A stretch of DNA of 64,000 nucleotides from Duganella sp. CF517 (GTDB taxonomy: Bacteria > Pseudomonadota > Gammaproteobacteria > Burkholderiales > Burkholderiaceae_D), in NCBI RefSeq assembly GCF_900110275.1, contig NZ_FODC01000003.1:62001-126000 (forward strand), written 5' to 3'. Each line of letters starts with the position of its first letter. Position 1 is the stretch's first letter. This document shows, piece after piece, positions 47,884-57,226 of the stretch. Made by a program: the position numbers and the translations under genes. The notes below the pieces were generated by a model. The model was given only the letters and a program-made list of their open reading frames with translations, was not told where the DNA came from and did not search any database.

Positions 47884-49200
47884 TTATTTGGCGGGCATGC
47901 ATGTTTTGCGTAGCAGCTCCAGCGGGACGGCGTCGGCCAGCGCGCGGTAGCCCGCCAGCGAAGGATGCAGGTGGTCGCCCGAGTCCAGTGGTTTGCTGAT
48001 CCTTTTCGGGTCGGCGGGATCGCGCAGGGCCGCGTCGAAGTCGACCACGGCGTCGAATACGCCGGATTTGCGTATCCAGTCGTTCATCTCCTGGCGGTCG
48101 GCTTCGTTTTCCGGCTCCGGATGGTAGTAGTCACTGCCGAAGTATGGCGTGATGGTTGCGCCGATCGTACAGATGCCGCAGGCCTTCGCACGTGCGGCCA
48201 GCTGTCGATGCGCGAGGCGCAGATCGGCAAGCAGTTTTTTGCGGTCGGCCGGCAGGTCCGGCGTGTTGCGGTGCTGGCCGCCGAGGTCATTGACGCCGAT
48301 GAACACCAGCGCGTGCGTGACGCCGGCGCGCGACAGCACGTCGCGGTCAAAGCGGGAGGCGAGATTCGGGCCCAGGCCGTCGCGCAGCACGCGGCCGCCG
48401 CCGATACCGGCGTTGACGACGCCCACTTGCTGGCCATCCTGGCGCAGCCGCGCCGCCAACAAGTCCGTCCAACGGTTATTGCCGTCGGTGGTGACGCCAT
48501 AGCCGTCGGTGATCGAATCGCCGACGGCGACAAGGGCGCCGGCACCGCGCGCGGCCTGCACATCGACGTCGCTCACCAGGAACCAGCGTCCGATGGTGCC
48601 GGCTCCGGCCCAGTCGGCGTCCATGATGCGGTTGCCCTTGGTGAAAAAGCTGGTGGCGCGGGAACCGGAATGGCTGGTCTGGCGTGGCGGCGCCTCCTTG
48701 AAGTAGAGCGATATTGAGAGGTCGCTGGCCGGCTTAACCTCCAGCGCCACCGGGTCGCTGTAATATTCGGCGCCGGCCGGTATCATCACCGAGGGGTTGC
48801 CGTCGAAGGTGAGCGTGCGCGCGGTGGCGCCGTCGATCCGCGCTTTGCCCGGCGCCGGCGCAAGGGCGACACTGGCTCCTTCCACAGTCAAAGGCGCGGT
48901 GCCGTGGACGTTACTAAGTCGCACCCGCAGGCTGCTTCCGCCGAGTGACAGGCGTACCGTCTGGCGTAAGCTGCCGTCGCGCCAGTTCTCGGCGGCCAGC
49001 TCGTTGGCCGCGTCGGGAATCTGCTGCGCCGCGCCCCACGAGGCGACCCAGCGGCTATCCGGCGTCGGACCGTCAACGCCGGCTGCAGGTCCGTTCAGCG
49101 ATGCGCAGGCCGTCAGCGCCAGAGCGGGTACGATCGCCGCCAGGGCGGTGACGAACAGTCCGCCTAAGCGGACGTATGACGCGTGTTGACTTGGTCGCAT
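47884..49200 (-). CDS. SGNH/GDSL-family esterase, likely carbohydrate (acetylxylan) esterase lipoprotein
   Basis: A 438-aa protein with a lipoprotein-type signal (A-L-T-A-C, Cys at about 32). SGNH blocks: G-D-S-I-T-D-G-Y-G, with catalytic Ser, then G-I-G-G (block II-like), G-V-N-D-L-G-G, and D-H-L-H-P-S with the catalytic Asp/His near the end. The first ~180 residues contain an extra N-terminal beta-domain. Deacetylation of xylan by CE2/CE3-type SGNH enzymes is the likely use in this locus, which is inference. GAAGGATTT precedes the ATG. First gene of the minus operon with GH115 and GH67. Confidence 0.88.
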   Translation of the reverse strand: MRPSQHASYVRLGGLFVTALAAIVPALALTACASLNGPAAGVDGPTPDSRWVASWGAAQQIPDAANELAAENWRDGSLRQTVRLSLGGSSLRVRLSNVHGTAPLTVEGASVALAPAPGKARIDGATARTLTFDGNPSVMIPAGAEYYSDPVALEVKPASDLSISLYFKEAPPRQTSHSGSRATSFFTKGNRIMDADWAGAGTIGRWFLVSDVDVQAARGAGALVAVGDSITDGYGVTTDGNNRWTDLLAARLRQDGQQVGVVNAGIGGGRVLRDGLGPNLASRFDRDVLSRAGVTHALVFIGVNDLGGQHRNTPDLPADRKKLLADLRLAHRQLAARAKACGICTIGATITPYFGSDYYHPEPENEADRQEMNDWIRKSGVFDAVVDFDAALRDPADPKRISKPLDSGDHLHPSLAGYRALADAVPLELLRKTCMPAK

Positions 49201-49220
49201 AAATCCTTCACACTGGTTAA

Positions 49221-49237
49221 ATGTTAGCGCTTATCAT
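49221..49237. promoter_or_regulatory. LacI-family-like operator between divergent operons
   Basis: ATGTTAGCGCTTATCAT in the 51-nt gap between the SGNH gene (minus) and gudD (plus). TGTTA and TGATA (reverse) arms surround GCGCT, resembling LacI-family sites with a central AGCGCT. One site could repress both operons. Confidence 0.45.
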
Positions 49238-49251
49238 TTTAGGGTAAAGGC

Positions 49252-50649
49252 ATGGTACAGGCAACAAATTTAGACAAGTCGGCAGCGCCGGTGGTCACCG
49301 AAATGCGCGTGATTCCGGTGGCGGGCCACGACAGTATGCTGCTCAATTTGTGCGGCGCGCATGCGCCATACTTCACCCGCAATCTGGTGCTGTTGAAGGA
49401 TAGCTCCGGACATACCGGCATGGGGGAGGTTCCCGGCGGCGCAGGCATATTGCGGGCGCTGGAAAACGCCGTCCCGCTGGTGGTCGGCACGCACATCGGC
49501 CGCTATAACCGGACCCTCAACGGCATCCGCGACGCCATCGCCAACAAGGATGTCAGCGGCCAGCAGTATCAGGTGACGTCCGAGGCGGAGGCCCAGGTCC
49601 TCAAACAGCCGCACGAGATCAACCTGCGGCTGGAGAACGTGGTCACCGCCGTCGAGGCGGCGCTGCTCGATCTGCTCGGCCAGCACCTGGGCGTGCCGGT
49701 GTGCGAGCTGCTGGGCGCCGGCCAGCAGCGCGACAGCGTGCCGATGCTGGCGTATCTGTTCTACATCGGCGACCGCCATCGCACCGACCTGGATTATCTG
49801 GCCGGGCAGGGCGCGGCAAACGACTGGTACCACATGCGCCACCAGGAGGCGATGACGCCGGCCGCCATCGCCAAACTGGCCGAGGCGACGGTGGAAAAAT
49901 ACGGCTTCCGCGATTTCAAGCTCAAAGGCGGCGTGATGCACGGCGCCGAGGAGATGGACGCGGTCGCGGCGATCAAGGCGCGCTTCCCCGATTCCCGCGT
50001 GACCTTGGACCCCAACGGCGCCTGGTCCTTGCGGGAAGCGATCGAGATTTGCCGCGGCAAGGGTCACTTGCTGGCCTACGCCGAAGATCCCTGCGGGCCG
50101 GAGAACGGCTATTCGGGACGCGAAACCATGGCCGAATTCCGCCGCGCGACCGGCATACCGACGGCGACCAATATGGTGGCCACCGACTGGCGCCAGATGG
50201 CCCACTCGCATTTGCTCGGCGCGGTCGACATTCCGCTCGCCGATCCGCACTTCTGGACCATGCAGGGCTCCGTGCGGCTGGCGCAGCTTTGCCACGAATG
50301 GGGCCTGACCTGGGGCTCCCATTCGAATAACCATTTCGACGTGTCGCTGGCGATGTTCACGCATGCGGCGGCGGCGGCGCCGGGTAAGATCACCGCCATC
50401 GATACGCACTGGATCTGGCAGGAAGGCCAGGAACGGCTGACGCGCGAACCGCTGCAGATCGTCGGTGGCGAGGTCCAGGTGCCGCAGGCGCCGGGCCTTG
50501 GCGTCGAGCCGGACATGGACCGCATCGAGGCCGCGCACGAACTGTATAAAAAGGTGGCGTCCAGCGCGCGCGACGACGCGCTGGCGATGCGCTACCTGGT
50601 GCCCGAATGGACGTATTACCCTAACAAACCGAGTCTGGGACGCACATGA
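49252..50649 (+). CDS. gudD: glucarate dehydratase (enolase superfamily)
   Basis: A 465-aa protein of the mandelate-racemase subgroup. F-K-L-K-G-G (KxK catalytic motif) is at about 222-228, L-D-P-N-G-A-W near 247, Y-A-E-D-P-C-G-P with the metal ligand, and [10 protein letters not shown] with the catalytic His around residue 360. It dehydrates D-glucarate to 5-keto-4-deoxyglucarate, one step from glucuronate after oxidation. GGGTAAAGGC precedes the start. It links to the FAH gene by an ATGA overlap. Confidence 0.94.
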   Translation: MVQATNLDKSAAPVVTEMRVIPVAGHDSMLLNLCGAHAPYFTRNLVLLKDSSGHTGMGEVPGGAGILRALENAVPLVVGTHIGRYNRTLNGIRDAIANKDVSGQQYQVTSEAEAQVLKQPHEINLRLENVVTAVEAALLDLLGQHLGVPVCELLGAGQQRDSVPMLAYLFYIGDRHRTDLDYLAGQGAANDWYHMRHQEAMTPAAIAKLAEATVEKYGFRDFKLKGGVMHGAEEMDAVAAIKARFPDSRVTLDPNGAWSLREAIEICRGKGHLLAYAEDPCGPENGYSGRETMAEFRRATGIPTATNMVATDWRQMAHSHLLGAVDIPLADPHFWTMQGSVRLAQLCHEWGLTWGSHSNNHFDVSLAMFTHAAAAAPGKITAIDTHWIWQEGQERLTREPLQIVGGEVQVPQAPGLGVEPDMDRIEAAHELYKKVASSARDDALAMRYLVPEWTYYPNKPSLGRT

Positions 50650-51839
50650 AAAATCAATTGAAGCACGCGCCAACGGCGGTCCATCTGCCGGCCGACCTGC
50701 CGCAGGCACTGCTGGTAGGCCGCGTATGGCGCGACGATGTCAACGGCCCGTGCGTGGTGGTCGTGCGCGACGGCGAAGTGTTCGACATCACCGCCGGCAG
50801 CCCCACTGTCGCCGATCTGCTGGACAGGGACGACCCCGCCGGCTTCGCGCGCACCGCGCAGGGCGAGCCGCTGGGCCGGGTGGAGGCGCTGATCGAGGCT
50901 GCGCTGAGCGCGGACGCCTCCACGCACAGTCCGCGCCTGCTGGCGCCTTGCGACGTACAGGCGATCAAGGCGTGCGGCGTGACCTTCGCGGTCAGCCTGC
51001 TCGAACGCGTGATCGAAGAACAGGCCGGCGGCGACGCGGCGCGCGCCGATGCGCTGCGCGTCACCCTGCTCAAGGATATCGGCGCCGATCTGTCGGCCAT
51101 CAAACCCGGTTCGCCGGAAGCGGAAAAACTCAAGCAGCAGTTCATCGAGCGCGGCGCCTGGTCGCAGTACATGGAAGTGGGTATCGGGCCATATGCGGAG
51201 GTGTTCTCCAAGGCGCAGCCGATGTCGGCGGTCGGCTTCGGCGCCGACGTCGGCCTGCACCCGGATTCGAAATGGAACAACCCGGAACCGGAGATCGTGC
51301 TGGCCGTGAACAGCCGCGCGCAGGCGGTCGGCGCCACCCTCGGCAACGACGTCAACCTGCGCGACATCGAGGGCCGTAGCGCGCTTTTACTGGGCAAGGC
51401 CAAGGACAACAACGGCTCGTGCGGCATGGGGCCATTCATTCGGCTGTTCGACGGCTCCTTCACCATCGACACGGTGCGCGGTGCCGAATTGCGGTTGCTG
51501 ATCGAGGGCGCCGATGATGGCTTCCGTCTCGACGGCGAAAGCCGCATGCGCGAAATCAGCCGCGATCCATTGGACCTTGTGGCGCAGACCGCCGGCGCGC
51601 ACCACCAGTATCCCGATGGTTTCATGCTCTTCCTCGGTACGATGTTCTCGCCGATCAAGGACCGCGGCGCCCCCGGCGCGGGCTTCACCCACAAGCTGGG
51701 CGACCGGGTCAGCATCGCCAGTCCTGCGCTCGGAACGCTGGTCAATCACGTGCAGCGCAGCGACGCCATCGCGCCATGGACCTTCGGCGTGCGCGCGCTG
51801 TACCGCAATCTGGCGCGACGCGGGCTGTTGGGGGAATAA
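50646..51839 (+). CDS. fumarylacetoacetate-hydrolase-family enzyme
   Basis: A 397-aa FAH-fold protein: [10 protein letters not shown], then [37 protein letters not shown]. This branch resembles 2-keto-3-deoxy-sugar-acid dehydratases (pentonate pathways) found with lactonases and SDR dehydrogenases. Acting after gudD it could process deoxyketo acids; the exact reaction cannot be told. Start in the gudD stop (ATGA). Confidence 0.8.
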   Translation: MKNQLKHAPTAVHLPADLPQALLVGRVWRDDVNGPCVVVVRDGEVFDITAGSPTVADLLDRDDPAGFARTAQGEPLGRVEALIEAALSADASTHSPRLLAPCDVQAIKACGVTFAVSLLERVIEEQAGGDAARADALRVTLLKDIGADLSAIKPGSPEAEKLKQQFIERGAWSQYMEVGIGPYAEVFSKAQPMSAVGFGADVGLHPDSKWNNPEPEIVLAVNSRAQAVGATLGNDVNLRDIEGRSALLLGKAKDNNGSCGMGPFIRLFDGSFTIDTVRGAELRLLIEGADDGFRLDGESRMREISRDPLDLVAQTAGAHHQYPDGFMLFLGTMFSPIKDRGAPGAGFTHKLGDRVSIASPALGTLVNHVQRSDAIAPWTFGVRALYRNLARRGLLGE

Positions 51840-51887
51840 CTTAACGATCGTCATAGCGGGACCGGTATCAATACTAATAAAACGGAG

Positions 51888-52031
51888 ATGAACAAGATGG
51901 TCCAAGCAACTTCCGCGCGGAAGAAGATGGTGTATGCGACGTATCCCAACCTGGCACATAAGCGCGTGTCGATCGCCGGCGGCGGCAGCGGCCGCGATTA
52001 CTTCGTCGATGCAGGGTGGTACGGCGCATGA
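51888..52031 (+). pseudogene. in-frame deletion remnant of an SDR dehydrogenase gene (47 codons)
   Basis: A 47-codon frame with a good ribosome site (CGGAG) between the FAH and SMP-30 genes. Its N-terminal part has Y-P-N-L-A-H-K-R-V-S-I-A-G-G-G-S-G, the usual first strand and GxxxGxG start of a classical short-chain dehydrogenase. The final R-D-Y-F-V-D-A-G-W matches the C-terminal F-x-V-D-x-G-W ending of the same family. The ~200 residues between are missing, so this is a dehydrogenase reduced by one large deletion. Aldose 1-dehydrogenases of this type are typical partners of FAH-fold dehydratases and SMP-30 lactonases. The stop overlaps the next start (ATGA). Confidence 0.78.
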
Positions 52032-52900
52032 GTACATTCCAGATCGAACCCGAATGCATCTGGGCCCTTGGCGCGACGCTGGGCGAAGGCCCCGTGTGGC
52101 ACTCCGAGAAAAATGCGCTGTATTTTGTCGATATCAAGCAGCACAGGGTGCACCGCTGCGGCGAGGACGGCGGCTTGCGCCAGAGCTGGAGCCTGCCCGA
52201 TGAAGTGGGCTTTGCGCTGCCGATGCGCGGCGGCGATTTCGTTTGCGGCCTGCCGGGCCAGTTGATGCGGTTTTCGTTCGACAGCGGGGCTCTGGACCTG
52301 CTGCACGAAGTGGAGACGGATTTGCCGGGCAACCGCTTGAACGACGGTTATATCGACCGCCACGGCGCCTTGTGGTTCGGCTCCATGGACAACGCCGAGG
52401 TGCAAGCCAGCGGTTCGCTGTACCGCGTGCAGCGCAAGGGGCAACCACGCCGCAAGGACAAGGGCTACGTCATCACCAACGGGCCGGCCTGCAGTCCGGA
52501 CGGCCGCACCTTCTATCACACCGACACCCTCGAAAAGACCATCTATGCCTTCGATATCGACGATGCCGGTCATTTGACCAACAAGCGCGTCTTCGTGCGG
52601 ATCGCGGGCGAAGGCTACCCCGATGGCACCACCGTCGATTCCGACGGCGCCGTGTGGATCGCCTTGTTCGCCGGCGCGCGCATCGAGCGCTACTCGCCGC
52701 GGGGTGAGTTGATCGATACGGTGCCGATGCCTTGTTCGAATATCACCAAGATCGCTTTCGGCGGCCATGACCTGCGCACGGTGTTCGTGACCACGGCGCG
52801 CAAGGGCTTGTCGGAGGAGGAGTTGGCTACGCAGCCGCTGGCCGGCGGCCTGTTCCGCTTCCGCGTGCCGACGCCGGGCCAGATCCAGCACCAGTTCTGA
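52028..52900 (+). CDS. SMP-30/gluconolactonase-family sugar lactonase
   Basis: A 290-aa six-bladed propeller enzyme. L-G-E-G-P-V-W near the N-terminus, N-R-L-N-D-G-Y near 105, N-G-P-A-C-S-P-D-G-R near 155, and P-D-G-T-T-V-D-S-D-G near 205 are the metal-site motifs (Glu, Asn, Asn, Asp) of the family. It hydrolyses sugar lactones to acids, the step after an aldose dehydrogenase. The start at 52028 overlaps the remnant stop; an in-frame ATG 12 nt upstream exists. With the dehydrogenase deleted, its substrate source is uncertain. Confidence 0.9.
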   Translation: MSTFQIEPECIWALGATLGEGPVWHSEKNALYFVDIKQHRVHRCGEDGGLRQSWSLPDEVGFALPMRGGDFVCGLPGQLMRFSFDSGALDLLHEVETDLPGNRLNDGYIDRHGALWFGSMDNAEVQASGSLYRVQRKGQPRRKDKGYVITNGPACSPDGRTFYHTDTLEKTIYAFDIDDAGHLTNKRVFVRIAGEGYPDGTTVDSDGAVWIALFAGARIERYSPRGELIDTVPMPCSNITKIAFGGHDLRTVFVTTARKGLSEEELATQPLAGGLFRFRVPTPGQIQHQF

Positions 52901-52920
52901 AGATCGGGTTTTCACACCCC

Positions 52921-52934
52921 TGAAATCGTTTTCA
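52921..52934. promoter_or_regulatory. LacI-family-like operator of the GH3 gene
   Basis: TGAAATCGTTTTCA is a CG-centred 14-bp palindrome with a single mismatched pair, the usual LacI-family architecture. TATTAT (52935-52940), a likely -10, directly follows it. The GH3 start is 63 nt further on. Repressor binding would block this promoter. Confidence 0.5.
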
Positions 52935-52996
52935 TATTATAGTAATGCAAAAAGTAGCATCGGAAGACCAACTAAAAACAATTGGAGACGCAGCAC

Positions 52997-55381
52997 ATGA
53001 AAAGTAACCGCAGGCAGTTCCTGTCCTCGATGACCGGCGTCGCCGGCCTGTCCATGATGTCGGCGCCGATGGCGCTGGCGGCGGCCGCGCAGGCGCCTTA
53101 CAAGAATCCTTCGCTGCCGCTGGAAAAACGCGTGGACGATCTGCTGGGCCGCATGACGCTGGACGAGAAAATCGCCCAGCTGCAGTGCATCTGGCAGAAG
53201 AAGACCGAGATGCAGGACGCCGCCGGCGAGTTCTCCGCCGAGAAGGCCAAGAAGAACTACCCGAACGGCATGGGCATGCTGGGCCGTCCATCCGACCGTC
53301 AGCTCGGCCAGGCCGCCGGCGCCGGCGACACCGGCGAAAAGGCCAACCGCAACGCGCTGGAGACGGCGAACTACGTCAACGCGGCGCAAAAATGGGCGGT
53401 CGAGCAGACCCGCCTTGGCATTCCGATGCTGACGCACGAGGAAGCGCTGCACGGCTACGTCGCGCGCGACGCCACCAGCTTCCCGCAGGCGATCGGCCTG
53501 GCCTCGTCGTTCGACCCGGAGCTGGTCGAGAAGATTTTCAGCGTGGCGGCGCGCGAGATGCGCGTGCGCGGGGCCAATCTGGCGCTGGCGCCGGTGGTCG
53601 ACGTGGCGCGCGAACCGCGCTGGGGACGCATCGAAGAGACCTACGGCGAAGATCCTTACCTGTGCGGCGAGATGGGCAAGGCGGCGGTGATCGGCTTCGC
53701 CGGCAAGGACAAGATCCTGGCCAAGGACAAGGTCTTCGTCACGCTCAAGCACATGACGGGCCACGGCCAGCCGGAGAGCGGCACCAATATCGGCCCGGCC
53801 GAAATCAGCGAACGCACGTTGCGCGAGGATTTCTTCCCGCCGTTCGAAAAACTGATCAAGGAAACCAATGTCGGCGCCGTCATGCCGTCGTATAACGAGA
53901 TCGGCGGCATTCCGTCGCACGCCAACCACTGGCTGCTGCACAAGGTGCTGCGCGAGGAGTGGGGCTTCAAGGGCCTGACCGTGTCCGATTACTTCGGCAT
54001 CAAGGAGCTGGTCACGCGCCACAAGCTGGCCGCCGACTCGAAAGAGGCGGGCCTGCTGGCGTTCAAGGCCGGCGTCGACGTCGAAACGCCGGACGGCGAG
54101 GGCTATCTGACGCTGGCGGCGCTGGTGAAGGAAAAGCGCATCAGCGAAAAAGAGATCGATGTCGTGGTGCGCCGCGTGCTGACGTTGAAATTCCAGGCCG
54201 GCCTGTTCGAGCAGCCGTACGTCGACGCCAAAGTGGCCGACAGCCTGACCGCCACGCCGGACGCGATCGCGCTGGCGCGCCTGTCGGCGACGCGCACGCC
54301 GGTGCTGCTAAAGAACGACAAGGGTCTTCTGCCGCTCAACGCCAAGAAGGTCGGCAAGGTGCTGCTGGTCGGGACCCATGCCAAGGACACACCGATCGGC
54401 GGATACTCCGACATACCGCGCCATGTGGTCTCGATCTACGACGGCCTGCTGGGCGAGAGCAAGGCGCAGGGCTTCGAGCTGGCGTATTCCGAAGGCGTGC
54501 GTATCACCGAGGAGCGCATCTGGGGCAAGGACGAGATCAAGTTCGTCAAGCCCGAGGTGAATGCGAAGCTGATCGCCGAGGCGGTGCAGGCGGCGAAATC
54601 GGCCGACACCATCATCATGGTCCTGGGCGACAACGAGCAGACCAGCCGCGAGGCGTGGGCCGACGAGCATCTGGGCGACCGCGCAAGCCTGGACCTGATG
54701 GGCCAGCAGAACGATCTGGCGGCGGCGATCTTCGCGTTGGGTAAGCCGACGGTGGTGTTCCTGTTGAACGGGCGTCCGTTGTCGGTCAACCTGCTGGCCG
54801 AGAAGGCCGATGCGCTGATCGAAGGCTGGTACATGGGGCAGGAGACCGGCCATGCCGCCGCCGATCTGCTGTTCGGCCGCGCCAACCCGGGCGGCAAGCT
54901 GCCGGTGTCGATTGCGCGCAACGTCGGCCAATTGCCGGTGTTTTACAACCACAAGCCTTCGGCGCGCCGCGGGTATATCGACGGCAGCACCAAGCCGCTG
55001 TATCCGTTCGGTTTCGGACTGAGTTACACGACCTTCGATATCTCGGCGCCGCGTTTGACCAAGGAGTCGATCGGCATTGCCGGCTCGACGTCGGTGCAGG
55101 TCGATGTGACCAACACCGGCAAGCTGGCGGGCGACGAGGTGGTGCAGATCTACATCCGGGATGATGTCAGTTCCGCGACGCGGGCGGTGCTGGAATTGAA
55201 GGCGTTCAAGCGCGTGACCTTGCAGCCGGGCGAGAAGCGCACGCTGACGTTCGATATCAAACCGTCGGATTTGTGGTTCTTTAACGCGCAGATGAAACGG
55301 GTGGTGGAGCCGGGGAGTTTTACCATCCACGCCGGTCCGGATAGCGTGAAATTGAAGTCCGTGAAGTTGATGGTGGGGTAA
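52997..55381 (+). CDS. GH3 glycoside hydrolase, Tat-exported (likely beta-xylosidase or beta-glucosidase)
   Basis: A 794-aa protein with a twin-arginine signal (N-R-R-Q-F-L-S-S) and a GH3 core. The catalytic nucleophile Asp is in L-T-V-S-D-Y-F-G (about residue 327). The N-terminal domain has T-H-E-E-A-L-H-G and the K-H-M-T-G-H-G-Q motif. The C-terminal ~100 residues form an Fn3-like domain typical of GH3. The start was chosen at 52997 because the Tat signal follows and GGAG precedes it. In this xylan-linked locus beta-xylosidase is the favoured activity; that is inference. Confidence 0.93.
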   Translation: MKSNRRQFLSSMTGVAGLSMMSAPMALAAAAQAPYKNPSLPLEKRVDDLLGRMTLDEKIAQLQCIWQKKTEMQDAAGEFSAEKAKKNYPNGMGMLGRPSDRQLGQAAGAGDTGEKANRNALETANYVNAAQKWAVEQTRLGIPMLTHEEALHGYVARDATSFPQAIGLASSFDPELVEKIFSVAAREMRVRGANLALAPVVDVAREPRWGRIEETYGEDPYLCGEMGKAAVIGFAGKDKILAKDKVFVTLKHMTGHGQPESGTNIGPAEISERTLREDFFPPFEKLIKETNVGAVMPSYNEIGGIPSHANHWLLHKVLREEWGFKGLTVSDYFGIKELVTRHKLAADSKEAGLLAFKAGVDVETPDGEGYLTLAALVKEKRISEKEIDVVVRRVLTLKFQAGLFEQPYVDAKVADSLTATPDAIALARLSATRTPVLLKNDKGLLPLNAKKVGKVLLVGTHAKDTPIGGYSDIPRHVVSIYDGLLGESKAQGFELAYSEGVRITEERIWGKDEIKFVKPEVNAKLIAEAVQAAKSADTIIMVLGDNEQTSREAWADEHLGDRASLDLMGQQNDLAAAIFALGKPTVVFLLNGRPLSVNLLAEKADALIEGWYMGQETGHAAADLLFGRANPGGKLPVSIARNVGQLPVFYNHKPSARRGYIDGSTKPLYPFGFGLSYTTFDISAPRLTKESIGIAGSTSVQVDVTNTGKLAGDEVVQIYIRDDVSSATRAVLELKAFKRVTLQPGEKRTLTFDIKPSDLWFFNAQMKRVVEPGSFTIHAGPDSVKLKSVKLMVG

Positions 55382-55389
55382 AAAGCAAA

Positions 55390-55422
55390 ATGGCGGGTTG
55401 CGCGAAGCGCGTAACCCGCCAT
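55390..55422. terminator. terminator hairpin between convergent GH3 and GH35-like genes
   Basis: ATGGCGGGTT and AACCCGCCAT form a 10-bp stem (loop 55400-55412 with an inner CGC/GCG pair). On the minus side the following bases TTTTGCTTTTT give a U-rich tail, so it terminates at least the minus-strand gene. Confidence 0.7.
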
Positions 55423-55429
55423 CTCCGAC

Positions 55430-57076
55430 TTACCGGTAACGGTACAGTTTCACCTTCTGCATCGTGAAGTCGCCGGTCACCAGCATGATCTGACGCCCCT
55501 GGTGGATCTCGTCGCCATTGAGCCAGCGGCCATCCTTCCATTTGCCGTTCTCGTAGGTCCCTTCGGTCACCTTCTCCAGCCCGACCTGATCTCCCGCGCC
55601 GGTGGCATCGGTGAACTTCACCGTCAGCCCTTTACCCGCCAGCAGGAATTCGTCGTCCGACAGTTTGATGATCAAGCCGCCGCAACCTTCCAGGTCTTTG
55701 CTGTCGGTCTTGGCCCACGGGTTGCTGAAGCTGACCTGCAAGTTGAAGCCGCCCATGGTCACCTGCTGCGGCGCGGCGTCGACCACGCCGTCGTACGACA
55801 CCTTGGCCTTGAAGCCGCGCATGTTGCCGCTGCCTTGTACCTGATTGATCAAGGGCGTCAACTGGCGCAGAAGGCGGTACGCCTTCGGCAGCGGATCGGT
55901 GGGCTCGCTGTCCTCGACCCCGAAAGGCGAGAAGCCGAACGCATCGAACTCGCCGATCGCATAAAAAGCCTTGGCCGCCGCGTCATGCCGGCCGGCGTTG
56001 TCGGCCTCCGGGATGAACAGCGGATTGTCGGCCCGTTTGAACTGCGGCGCCCAGTCGGTGAAGTTGGGGAAGTAGGTGTCGATGGCCAGTACATCGATCG
56101 AGGGCGCGCCGGCCTTCCAGATGTCGAACAGGTGCGGCAGCGGGCCGGCGCTCGGATACTCGCCCGGCTTTTTGCCGGGGCGGTTCAGCGCGGCGTTGAC
56201 GTACATCGGCAGCGGATAGGCGGCCTTGCCGGCGGCGGTCATGGTTTCCACGAAGGAGGCGTAGCCCCAGGCCTGGAAGACTTCCTCGGCCGCCACCGAC
56301 GTGCCGAACACCTCGGCCCAGGTGCCGCTGGTGCGGTGGCCGTTGGCGGCCCACAGCGCTTGTACCGACGGGTGCAGCCTGGCGCGGTTGGCACCCAGGT
56401 AATCGGTCAAGGCCTTCGGCACCTGGCCGGCGATGGCGGCGTTGGCCAGCGGGCTGTAATCGCGCACGTCCGGCAGCATGCCGATCTCGTTCTCCACCTG
56501 CACCATGACGACGGTGCGATCCGCGTCGACCTGTTTGAGATGCGCCAGCAGCGCGCGGTAGGCGGCGGTGTCGGCGGCCAGCGTCTTGGGACTGAACGGC
56601 GTCAGCACCTCTTGCGGCGCGCCGTTGCGCGCGAGCGAGCGCGGGAAGCGCTGGGCGTCGCGCTTGACCCACGGCGGCACGTAGGTCGACATCGAATTCT
56701 TCCAGGCGCCGAACCACAACAGGATCAGCTTCTTGTCGTTGGCGCGCGCCTGTTTGAGCATACCATCGAGGACGGTGAAATCGAAGCGTCCTTCGACCGG
56801 TTCGATCTGGTCCCACTGCACCGGCGCCAGCACGGTGTTCAGTTCCGCGCCCTTGAGCGCGGGCCAAAGCTTGTTCAGATAGGGCAGGTGGGAAGCCGAC
56901 GAATTATGCAGCTCGCCGCCGAGGATCAGGAAAGGCCGGTCGTTGACCATCAACTGCGTGGCCGTGCCTTGCTTGCGCAGATAAGGGACGGAATCGGCCG
57001 CCAGTGCGGCGCCACTCTCCAGCAGAAACAGCGCCAAGGCGCAGGTCAGCGCGGCGCGTCGTGTTGGTGCTCGCAT
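55430..57076 (-). CDS. GH35-like beta-galactosidase with DUF5597 domain
   Basis: A 548-aa protein with an N-terminal signal peptide (ends A-L-A-A). It has I-L-G-G-E-L-H-N-S-S, L-A-P-V-Q-W-D-Q-I-E-P, and V-M-V-Q-V-E-N-E-I-G-M with the acid/base Glu of clan A enzymes; F-I-P-E-A-D holds the likely nucleophile. The C-terminal ~150 residues resemble the DUF5597 beta-domain seen with GH35-type proteins of xyloglucan loci. It probably removes beta-galactosyl units in the periplasm. CAGGAGCACC precedes the ATG. The leader contains a terminator (see below). Confidence 0.85.
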   Translation of the reverse strand: MRAPTRRAALTCALALFLLESGAALAADSVPYLRKQGTATQLMVNDRPFLILGGELHNSSASHLPYLNKLWPALKGAELNTVLAPVQWDQIEPVEGRFDFTVLDGMLKQARANDKKLILLWFGAWKNSMSTYVPPWVKRDAQRFPRSLARNGAPQEVLTPFSPKTLAADTAAYRALLAHLKQVDADRTVVMVQVENEIGMLPDVRDYSPLANAAIAGQVPKALTDYLGANRARLHPSVQALWAANGHRTSGTWAEVFGTSVAAEEVFQAWGYASFVETMTAAGKAAYPLPMYVNAALNRPGKKPGEYPSAGPLPHLFDIWKAGAPSIDVLAIDTYFPNFTDWAPQFKRADNPLFIPEADNAGRHDAAAKAFYAIGEFDAFGFSPFGVEDSEPTDPLPKAYRLLRQLTPLINQVQGSGNMRGFKAKVSYDGVVDAAPQQVTMGGFNLQVSFSNPWAKTDSKDLEGCGGLIIKLSDDEFLLAGKGLTVKFTDATGAGDQVGLEKVTEGTYENGKWKDGRWLNGDEIHQGRQIMLVTGDFTMQKVKLYRYR

Positions 57077-57097
57077 GGTGCTCCTGAAAATTCGGTT

Positions 57098-57132
57098 AAA
57101 AAAAAGACACCGCCGCTGTCACGCGACGGTGT
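57098..57132 (-). terminator. intrinsic terminator directly upstream of the GH35-like gene
   Basis: On the minus strand, ACACCGTCGC and GCGGCGGTGT form a 10-bp stem with one G-U pair, followed by C and eight T (57105-57098). It ends only ~14 nt before the ribosome site of the GH35-like gene. It may terminate transcription from the poxB gene upstream or act as an attenuator. Confidence 0.75.
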
Positions 57133-57187
57133 ACAAACTGCCCCGGGGCGGGGCAGGAGAGCTAGAACCCGTTACAGAAAAAATGCG

Positions 57188-57213
57188 AATCATTTGGATA
57201 AAGCTAAATGATT
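57188..57213. promoter_or_regulatory. inverted-repeat operator AATCATTT-N10-AAATGATT
   Basis: Perfect 8-bp arms 10 nt apart, just downstream of the predicted start of the promoter at 57227-57256. A third related copy, GCAATCATT, occurs near 57283 on the plus strand. Likely binding site for a dimeric regulator of the GH35-like gene. Confidence 0.45.
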
Positions 57214-57226
57214 GCGCGACCATTTC

